From Phytoseiulus persimilis (lineage: Eukaryota; Arthropoda; Arachnida; Mesostigmata; Phytoseiidae), in NCBI GenBank assembly GCA_037576195.1, contig CM075102.1, forward strand, positions 45,504,745-45,568,744: a stretch of 64,000 bases of DNA, in the 5' to 3' direction. Under the pieces are notes generated by a model. The model was not told where the DNA came from, searched no databases, and was given only the letters and a program-made list of their open reading frames with translations. The translations under genes were made by a program, and so were the position numbers. Below, piece by piece: positions 54,853 through 64,000 of the stretch (position 1 is the first letter of the stretch; each line of letters opens with the position of its first letter).

Positions 54853-57800
54853 ATGACCCATGTGTTCGGATGGGTGTGGGACGGCGCACACTGGAGCACC
54901 TGGCTTAATTCTTTTAGTCCGCAGACGCGACCACTTACAGACAGCGTTCTACACTTCCACATCGTCAGTACGAAAGTTGACTTCTCGCAACTGCAGCAAC
55001 GAGTCCACATCCTCGGGGGGAAAATTTCACTCGAGGAGAACCTCACCGAGCACGTGACGCACGTGATCACCGATAAAGACCCCACGCGCGAGGAGCGTGA
55101 GCCGTTTTCGCGGGGTCAGCTGTTGCTCCGGAAAGCTGCTGCCAAATCGTTGGGGGTGACCGAGCAAGCCAAGGAACTTCGAGTGAAGCTTTGGAACGTG
55201 ACCTCGTTCCTGCGCTGGGTAGAGTGTCAACTCGAGTTCTTGGGCTCGGGCAACCTGAACGGACCCGCCGCCTTCCAATACCCAGAACAGAAGCGGAACT
55301 CAACCAAGTTCATATCCCAACTGAATATCAAGGTCGAGGACGGTCGACAGAGATTCAAGCCTCAGCAGAAGCCCCTCAAGGAACCCTACTTGCATTTGGA
55401 TCCCGAGTATCCGGCCAGCCCGTTCGACGAGCCAAGTTACCAACAGAAATTCGTCAAGCGGGAGCGGCTCCGGAAACTTGAAGAAATCAACAACAATAAC
55501 ATAGACAAGTCGTTCAAGGACGCTGCTGCCGCGAAGAAAAAAGAGGAACAAGTTGGTGCTAACAACACGAGCAAGAAGTCCGTTCGCGCCAATCAACCTA
55601 AGCAGCAATTCTGCGAATGTTGCAACGCCTACTTCTTGCATTTGGACGAGCATCTACAATCTGAGCAGCATCGCAAATTCTTCGGAGCCAACGAAGATCA
55701 TTTCCGGTGTGTTAAGGATCTCATAGACAAGCTTCATCCCCAGTGGATGGGCACATTGCCGATTCCGCAAGATATTGCTGCCAACGTTTCTTCTTCTACG
55801 ACGCAACCTACACAAGGTATTCACTCGTTTCTGAATCCGTTCAATCATACATTTGCACGAGACTAGGAATATCGGCGAGGGTATCAACCGATGCTCGCAT
55901 GCTGCAGTCTTCCTGCACTCCAGCCTCCGCGACCACCGTGTCGAAGGGCTTATTATTTCGGATAGGATTAAAATGGATCTCGTTGCTCGCAGAGTCCAAG
56001 TCTTAACTCTGTGCCCGAATATTGTGATCCGGTCACCTTAGTTGTCGCTGTCTGGGATCTCGGGTGACCTGCTGATGCGAATGAGTTTAGAAATATTTAA
56101 CGACGAACGAATCGAATGGAAGCCGGAGGCTCAAAGAATGTGGATACTCACAGCGTGCCGCACAAGATTTTTTCGGTTTCCCTGGAACTCAAGAGAATTT
56201 AAAAGCTCTGCTTGCCTCAGGACCCTTGCTAAGGGTTTTCACCTGTGCACGTCTCTTCGCGATTCCAAGCGCGTGAAGTATTCGGATGTAATCTTCAACG
56301 GATTCCCTGTTTTCCGAGAAATCGAGCGTCAAAAGGTGAATTCGACTAATCGGAGACTCTTCCGGTGTTTGACAAATCGGACGCCACGTGAAACAAGTAT
56401 TCCAGTCGCAATCCCTGGCCATGTTACGTTCCCCCACAGCCCCCAAGGGGTTGACCGTGGATTTTCGATGCTCAACTTCTCGGAGATTGGGCTGTTCTAG
56501 AGTATTCTCTGAGAGGAACCGGAAACGATATGTGTGGCAAAATCTGACCTCTTGGAATCTCTGATATGCCAGGCCGGTGTCAAATCGAATTGCCAGCGGG
56601 GTCATACATCGGGATTTTCATTTCCACACTGCGTCCTCCACTGGGAAAAGACGAGCAATGCATTTCAGAACCACGCCGTACTTACTGGAGCTCCGAAGTG
56701 ACTGCGTTGATATAGAACAGCGGAGCTCAGAACACTTCCTGACAACTCACTTCTGTTCAGAGCGGTCTTTGCTCTTTTGGAGGACGATGCGACGGATTCA
56801 CGAATGGCTCACACATTTAGCTTTGATAGAAATAGGGAACGCTTTTCGCTCCGTCCCATCGTAATTCTTCGGGAGATCGTTTTATAACTTCTAATTTGAG
56901 GCGTCAGTGTCGCTTGGGAGAAAGCTCAGATCCGTGCCGCGTTTCAGTTTCTCTCTATTCGAATGATTTCTTCTCCCCAAAGACGTCGTGTGCAGAGAAA
57001 AGTGAAACCTGGGAAACTTGGGAAGTCATAGTAATCTCAGAAGACGTATTCGTTGTTGGCTTTGTGTGTTAGAGTGTAACCCGGAGTGCACAGCTGCCAC
57101 TGGCGAATTCCCAGCGCATGTGGCCACGCCGTAGTCCTGCAGTCGTGACTAAACTTAGACCCAGCCAGGTATGATAGACGACAATGTCTGGATCGTATCA
57201 CCATTTTCTCTCCTTTGCACTTCAACATGCCCTGCTCTGTGCGATGCACTCCCTGTCGAAGCTAGCGAAAAGTGTACGACTGCTGCTATTCACATATTCA
57301 AGTTTGGGGGAATGTGATATTGTCATGTCCGAATGTGGTGTCATGCCACCTGAGGCGATCCATGTTATTGTTCGCTGTCGTCTACGATAGACTTGGCGCA
57401 TTTCTCGCGGCGATCGGTCAATTAGCGGAGTTTTGGAGTGATGATGTTCCGCTTCGAAAAACGCCGAGTCTCTCTGGTACGAGCTCGATTCGATTTCTCA
57501 CTTCTACTATTTGATCTTTCAGCTAAACCATTCGAGCGCCCAGCGTTCCCGCTGCCGCTGGAATCGTCTCCAGTGTTCCCTGATTATCCACCATTCCCGA
57601 CTGGAAGTCAGTTCAATCGGAAACCCGTTGGTCGATCTGTGATGCACCCCGCAAGCGCCGCGTACGCCTTAAATATGCGACAACATATGCTCAATCAAGC
57701 CTACAGAAATGCCACTGCTTCGGCGCAGCAGCAAACTGGAATTGGACCTCCCCACGGTCTCTTGGGGAGGCAGACCGGTGCGAATTCCGGACATTATGAT

Positions 57801-60800
57801 CACCCACCTCATCATGCAGTATCAGGTAAGATGAACCTTCAGCCCATCGACTGGAAGGGGTCAATTCCCAGTCCGCATTTCTCGGTAACTTGCTCTGTTT
57901 AGGTCTCCGTCTCTGCATTTCGTGCTTCTGCTGGGCGCGGTGATTTCCCAGCGCCACGAGGAACTGCATGTTCGTCGCTGCCAACTATGTCTGTGTTCAC
58001 GCCGGTCCCAACACAGTTTGCGGTGGCCTGTCGTTGATGATACGCTTGGTCAACTCTGCAGAATTTACGCTGTACCAAACGGGCTTCGTCGGAGTTTCAA
58101 GTCGCTCGACGAGCCAGGCTATCTTGCCCCCGAGTATCTAGATCGCGATCGATTTTTTCCGATCGATGCGAGATCCTTCCCTCATGGACTCATGATTTGA
58201 TTCGAATGGATATAGCCCACCTGTGGAAGCGTGCGAGCGGCGAAACGCAGAGAGCAGCGAGATTGGAAACCAGTTCGCGGATCGCTGTGCTAGATCTGGT
58301 CTTTGAAGCCTCGTCGGACGGTCGTTATTACATCTATCTGAGAACCGCTCAGGGAATACCTATTCATAGACAAGTTCTACGCGGCACCTCGTTATTCCCT
58401 CCGGACCACTCGAAATGGAGACGGGCATTTTCCGGAAGCGCTGCGTCAATCAGCGGCGACTCCGAACCATCTCGTTTTTCAGGATCGGCCTATGAAAGTA
58501 TGAATTTCCCTCGAGTCGAAACTCGTCATTGACTGCCTCACTCAGAATCGTCCTTACCTTTCCAGGCGTGAATTTGAAAGGCGCTGAAGTTCATGAAGGA
58601 GTCGCGGTCGGCGGTCATCGGACAGGGACCTCGGGAGGTCCTGCAGGAGTGGCCGCGACGCATAATATGGCTTCCTCGTCGAACCCCTTCCAGATACCTG
58701 AGCTGCTCTCGAACCCGGAGACCTTGCTTGCGGCAGCTACCTCCGGCGTTCCTTTAGACTTCTCGCGGACGTCGTCGCAAACGTTCGCCGCTGCGATGAT
58801 GCGCGATTTCGGTCACCTACCTCCTCCACCGATCTCCCATCCACACATGCTTTCCCACCAAGCCGCGTACAACTTCACGCAGGCTGCTGCGTCGTCGCAC
58901 GAGAAAATTCTCGATGACTGGCTTCCCAAGCTACAGGATCAGCTGAATCATAGTCAACAACAACAACAAAATTCCACTCAACAAGCCCTCGACATGTGGG
59001 GCGCCGCCCTTGGTCAAGACCAGGGCAGTCAGGCTGCTCAAGCTCAAGCTCAGGCCGCGCAAGCAACCGCCGACCTCTTCGCCGCACTGGCTGGATCGGC
59101 CGAACAGGCCGACTTTGCCTCGTTGGGGCTTCAGAATCTGTTGCAGACGATGGTTTCGGTTGAGGAGGAGAATCGGAAGCGAGCCCAACAGATCTACAAC
59201 CAAGCGAATCAGCAGCACCAGAACCACCTCCTCCAGTCGCAGGCGCAGAGTCAGCACAAGAAGTCTGACAAGGCGCAGCATCCTTTATTGTCGGTGTCGT
59301 CTTCGTCTCAGGCCCCTCAGAACCATCAAGCCCAATCCCAACTGATTCCCAATCAAATGCCAACAACGATAGCCCAAACGAGACAAGACCCGCAGGAAGC
59401 CTCGCTGTCGCCGGAGGAGATCGCCGAGGAGAATAAATTCACGGCCCGGGAAGCGCAGGTTCAGCCGTCACCGAATCAAGCGACACCGAGTCCCCAGGGA
59501 CCAAATAATCGGGTCGCGCGGACGCCTACATACGATAGCCCTCTTCACGTTCGGTCGCAATACAATAGTCCTCTGCCGAAAGATGAAATGGACTTCCAAC
59601 AGCCTCAGCAACAGCAGCAGCTGCAGCAGCAAGCACCACAGCAACAGAAGAAAGCCCAAAACCAGCATCGATTGGAGCCCCAACAAGGCTTCAACAATCA
59701 AAAACCTACCGACCCCATGAAACAGTTCAACCCTCAGCAGCAGCAGGCACCTCCGCCGCCGCCGCCGCCACCGCCGCCGCAGCAGCAGCAGCAACAACAA
59801 CAACAACCACCTCCGGCGAACCTGCCCGATCTTCAGAAGTATATCGAAGCGCCGCCTCAAGCGGAGTATGTTCACGAAACTCCTCCGCAACAGAATCAGC
59901 AGAATTTCCCGGCCGAGATCTCAGGCCGCCAAGCGGCCATGAACAAGTACCAAGAGGTTGTGTCCCCGTTCGATGGCCAGCAGGGTCAGAAGACGCCCTT
60001 CTACGAGAATCCGCACTCGGTGCCCACCCCGTTGCAGAACCCTCCTTCAGTGCCAATGAATAACCCTCCCTCGGTGCCCATGAACGAGGGCCATACCCCA
60101 CAACATACGCCTCATCATCCCACGCATTCGAATACGCCTCAACATATGCAAAGTCCGGCTAACCTCCACGATCGGGGCCTGCAACAGCCGCAGCCTCAGC
60201 AGCAGTGCATGGAAAAGTACGACTTCCAAGAGGAACTCACCGAAAAAATGCCGCCGTGGCAGCCCGAGCAGGCGACCGCCGCCGCCGCCGCCGCGACGGG
60301 GGAAAAGCAGTCGTGGTCCACCGCTCCGCAGTTCGAAGCCATTTCCAGCGACAACGGCAAACACGAAAACCTCATGGCGCCATGCGGTCAGAATACTGGT
60401 GTTCCTCAAGACAAGGAGGTTTCCGCAGTAGCTCCTTACGAGAAAGAACTTCCGTCCAAATACCTGAAGGGTCGAGGTTATCAGCAGCCCCCGATCGGCT
60501 TGAATCAGGAGTCGAACGACCAGCTCAGCTCACAGGATTCGAACTCAATGCAGAACTCTATAGCGTCGAACACGCCCCAGCATGCTGGAGCAGGCCTTCC
60601 CACGAGGTTGGTACTCTTGACAGTTTCGCAGTCCTGCGCAGACTTCGCGCTCGATCATGGGCTATTGACCTGGGGGACCGTTGATTTCGATGCATGCGTG
60701 CCCTCCCATCTCGAGTGGGATCCGTTCTCGAGCACAGCCTCTAATTCCTCCGTTGGTTATTTTCCCCAGTTTCCGGTACCAGAACGAAACGAGTAAAGAC

Positions 60801-61625
60801 TCGTTGGACCTGGAGAAGAAGAGCTATCCAGCCCAGACCACTGGGTCTGGCGTACAGGAAAGCTCATCCCACAATCGCTGGACAGCTCAACGGAAAAGTG
60901 CTCGTGGTCGTTACGGAGGTATCAAGTTGAAGTTCACTCCAGCCGGCCGGAAAAGCATTGCAGCCGGCTATAACACTTCGGGTAACAACCACTCAATGTT
61001 CAGCCCGAGCCAGAACAGTAATACCGGTAAGTAGAAGCGAATCGTTGAATGCCGCACCAGGCGCCCGGACAATTTTTCCGGAGTTCCCGGGATTCTGTTT
61101 GCTCGATGTAAGCATTTCGACGAGCCGTTTCGATTCTGGCCTAAAGCTGACGCACCTATTCCAGCGAAAGGTGATCCATACGACTGGAACGAAGACGAAG
61201 AGGTCTCCGTGTCCCCGATGAAACGGAAAGCAGCCGCGCAGAGCTCGCATCTGTCGTTCTCGCAATTCACTCAGAAACAGCAGAATGTTGCTTCCCAAGA
61301 CAACATGTCAATGGTCGGTGGATACGGATCTCTTCAGCAGCCAAGTGGCCAAGCCTACTCCCAGCAGTCTTACCACCACCAGCAGCAGCACCCGCTCCAC
61401 CAGTCCCAAGCGTATCAGCAGCCGGGAGCGCATAATCATTTCGAGAATGTCGCTGGGTCTTCAAACTCGACCGGCGGGTACGCTGCATCGAATCCGGATC
61501 AGGCTGCGCAGAACGAATGGAAAATGAAAATGGTATCCGAAACGAAAATCGTCCTTAAGAAATTCAACCCGCCGAGCGGTGGCAAGCCCTCGTCGTATAA
61601 GCATCCTCGGAAACGTCACCTCTAG
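54853..61625 (+). CDS. DBF4/chiffon homologue, Cdc7 kinase activator with long Q/P-rich tail
   Basis: Five exons (54853-55816, 57523-57825, 58566-60606, 60770-61026, 61165-61625) close in phase: about 1341 aa. DBF4 activates the Cdc7 kinase for replication origin firing. Residues 30-130 hold a BRCT-like N-domain (LQQRVHILGGKISLEENL, TEHVTHVIT, LWNVTSFLRWVECQL). Motif M follows (QLNIKVEDGRQRFKP, then PYLHLDPEYPASPFD), and about residue 260 the DBF zinc finger FCECCNAYFLHLDEHLQS EQHRKFF with two Cys and two His. The tail of about 1000 residues is Q-, P-, N- and H-rich, with poly-Gln and a poly-Pro run, a short conserved-looking block YGGIKLKFTPAGRK, DPYDWNEDEEVSVSP, and basic end KPSSYKHPRKRHL. 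The same two-part layout is known in Drosophila chiffon. The start is uncertain: the first Met sits in a frame continuing past a possible acceptor at about 54920. Confidence 0.87.
59752..59808 (+). repeat. (CCG)n/(CAG,CAA)n triplet repeats in the DBF4/chiffon tail
   Basis: A run of CCG/CCA codons (proline) directly followed by CAG and CAA codons (glutamine), in frame in exon 3. More CAG-rich stretches lie at 59602-59660. Mixed CAA/CAG codons should stabilise the glutamine tract against expansion. Confidence 0.85.
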
Positions 61626-64000
61626 AACATTTCATAGAATAATTATTGAAATTGAAGCCATTTCCCTTAAATCGAAGCGACCAGCCAGCCATGTGAGAGG
61701 GCTGGCGAGCAGCCACTTATCGACCCACCCGTTTTTGTGAGTGATCTTTAGGAATGTTGAACTTTTTTCAAATACTTGAGCTAGCTAGTAGCGAGACTGA
61801 ACTCAGAAGATGGAAGTGCGCTCTTCATGTCCCTCTGACGCCGGTGAAGCTCAGGGCATTACATCCAACGGCAGACGTCGCCGTTGCCGCTTAGCGGCTG
61901 ACTTCAGCTGACTCACTTGTTTCTTTCACCTTACCTTCGGTGTTTGATCGTCAACGCTCCGACAGAAAAGAGAACACATCTTGATCTAGGTCGACGGTGA
62001 ACGCTCGGCGAATTGCTCAATGAGTTCCGTTAGTCTCCTTCGAGAACAAAATACGGTTCGAGCGTCTCGGCTAGAAAGGTATGAAGGAACTCACTACAGT
62101 CTACGATGATGACGACGACGACCACTTTTGTACAGGTCCGAATTTTATTTATTATTTCAAATCTCTGTAACTATCTAGCTATCTACCTACCTTCGAGTCT
62201 ACCAATCAATATATCCGTCTATCTATTCACTGAGCGTCTCAGCTTTTCGCCGCGTTCGATTCAAGACGTTGCCAGGCGCTTTATCGCTCCTGCGTGGCTA
62301 GTGGAGCCAGTTTTCAACGCCCACAAGACTAGAAGAACGACAGGCAGAAATGTTTACACCGCGCGGTGCTTCTCTCTTTCTCATTGTGGGGGTGGAGAAA
62401 CTCTGTTCATGACTGCGCGCAAGCATCGTAACATTTTTGTCCAAAATCGATTTGTAAACAAATCCACCCGATGCTCGTGTCACGAATGGGGAGTGAAGCC
62501 TACTTGATCACATCCTACTCCTGAGTATCGGGAATTAACTGACGACGCCAGGATTGGAACTTCCAGAGCTTTCTTTTCTGATTGTTTTCGCCGAACAGGA
62601 TGTTGCGCGGCAGCTCTTCTGTTATACAGCGGTAACAGCTACAAACTCATGAGAACGTCTGTAAATGCGACTTTTGTCCGAAGGGATCCCTGTGAATGTG
62701 CGACCTCTCTTTGTTTTTCTCTCCCACGACATGTATCATATGTAACACTCATCCCGACGATATTAGGCCATCAGTGTTAGTTGGTAGGGCGGAGGTCCGG
62801 AGATCTCTAGATTCTCGCGACGGCGGATTCAACGTTTATTTTCCGCGAGACGACGCTTGCGGACGACCCACATCCACGACTCCTCAGACGTCTCTTGCAT
62901 TCGAAGTGATCGATGTCGTTTCCTAATGCCGGGTGCAGAGGAAACGGCGAACGTCGAGATTCTCAATCCGTGGTCGGTGTATACTGTATGTACAAAACCA
63001 CATACTAACCTTCTGTACATAATTGGTGCAATAAACAGACAAGGAACTTGACATCTGTGGCATGGACGACTGGCGAGGACACAGCTACGAGTCTGAAAAC
63101 GTTCTGATTGCATTCTCGGAAAATATTCGAAGGACAGAAACAGCAGGAATCGAAACGAGCGAAACACTGCAAGTGAAGTGGAAAAATAAATAAAAAATGT
63201 TATCGCCAGCAATGGAGTGGCCAACAAACAATTCCGCACTCTTCATTCGCTACCTAGTTTCAAACCCTGATTGAATCCTGGCACTGCGGCCCTCTCTAAC
63301 TCACACACGAGAGTCACAGTTCCATAGAGTTGGCCAGTGGATTCCTTGCCCAGCGTGGAGCCGGGTTCTCATCTTCGACTCGAGGCAACGTCGATTTCAA
63401 GATTTCCGCCACTGATGGGAATAATCAACCCGCATTTCGGGCACCTCAAAATTCTCGAATGCGGGTCAGATTTGGATTCGAGCTTGAATCCAGATTCGAA
63501 TGCGCATGCGTCCCCGGCAGCCTCGTAAGCACAAGGGGCGCCGCGACATCCGAGGCTCCGGAATGTGGCCGGTTGCTGGGGCGCTGCAGTTTCCTTGAGG
63601 CCACACTCACGAGTCTCCTACTGAGGACCAGCTCCTGGGACCCGAACCGGGTCCGAACTAATCGTCTTGACTGTGGTCTGGACGACCCGTAACGGGTTCC
63701 GAGTTAGACGGATTCACAGACTTGGCTCGAATCTGAATCTACTCGTTGAATCCGAATCCGAGTCATCTTTGAATTCCGGACTCGAATACGATTCGGTTGT
63801 CTGCGGATGCCAGTCCGGATCCGTCAGGAAATCAATGAATCCCAATTCATTACTATCCCTCGTTTCCGAAGCGCACGAGATTGCACGTGCAACCGATTGG
63901 AGTATTATTTAATGAGGACGGTTTGAAGGACGCATGTTCATCCGCGAGCGGGAGCTCGAAACTGCGAAACACTCTCCGGTGATACTCTGGATTCGATGAG
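61626..64000. other. DBF4 3' flank and GAATC-rich tract
   Basis: Directly after the DBF4 stop. A CTAT/CTAC-rich tract lies at about 62165-62225. AATAAA at 63030-63035, followed by TG-rich sequence, may end a long DBF4 3' UTR. From about 63440 to 63860 the DNA is packed with GAATC/GATTC and TCGAATCC-type strings (for example ATTCGAGCTTGAATCCAG, TTGAATCCGAATCCGAG), a degenerate short-unit repeat. Overlapping frames (62106-62507, 62829-63239, 63330-63692) show nothing recognisable. Confidence 0.45.

Noticed and set aside
1..64000. CRISPR arrays, bacterial operons or integrated viruses
   Set aside because: No regularly spaced direct repeats, no Shine-Dalgarno-led gene runs and no viral protein motifs were seen; the intron-rich genes show a eukaryotic nuclear genome.

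Overview
The window is nuclear DNA of an animal, almost certainly an arthropod and most probably an acariform or parasitiform mite. The genes are split by short GT-AG introns (mostly 60-800 bp). Base composition is close to 50% GC. A small two-exon gene belongs to the arthropod deltamethrin-resistance/COX7B-like family. The introns are too short and the gene spacing too tight for a tick. A phytoseiid mite such as Galendromus is my best guess, but that is inference. I see no operons, CRISPR, tRNA, rRNA or viral genes.

Layout, left to right. 0.08-0.59 kb: first exons of a TMEM179-like membrane protein (-). 3.1-4.4 kb: complete RNase H1 (+). 4.8-8.1 kb: ten-exon EF-hand plus PPP-type Ser/Thr phosphatase (-), with a 216 bp pogo-like MITE in one intron. 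9.4-11.3 kb: intronless TAF6-like histone-fold protein with a long acidic insert (-). 12.2-15.2 kb: SLC5-family sodium-coupled transporter (-). 16.3-17.9 kb: decayed mariner with very long terminal inverted repeats. 19.1-21.0 kb: splicing factor AAR2 (-). 21.8-22.3 kb: unrecognised basic protein (-), head to head with DPP3 (+, 22.3-25.9 kb). 27.4-28.1 kb: spermidine/diamine acetyltransferase (-). 30.7-32.4 kb: secreted leucine-rich-repeat protein (+). 34.3-35.9 kb: single-exon ANL-superfamily acyl-CoA ligase (-). 39.4-40.3 kb: MYCBP-like fragment (-). 40-49.6 kb: gene-poor stretch. 49.6-50.4 kb: COX7B/prag01-like gene (-). 51.8-53.2 kb: OST3/TUSC3/MagT1 (+). 54.9-61.6 kb: large DBF4/chiffon homologue with a Q/P-rich tail (+). 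61.6-64 kb: non-coding, GAATC-rich at the end.

The genes are mostly unrelated housekeeping functions: RNA/DNA hybrid removal, transcription, U5 snRNP assembly, peptide turnover, polyamine acetylation, N-glycosylation, S-phase kinase control and respiration. They do not form one pathway. For the RNase H1, phosphatase, LRR, acetyltransferase, OST3, prag01-like and DBF4 genes I joined exons by hand, and the reading phases close across every junction, so those models are well supported. Exon edges in DPP3, AAR2 and the SLC5 gene are good to within a few bases. I found no convincing new biological system. The most interesting items are the N-terminal EF-hand phosphatase, the intronless TAF6-like gene, the long-TIR mariner, the 38 bp divergent gene pair at DPP3, and the chiffon-type DBF4 architecture.
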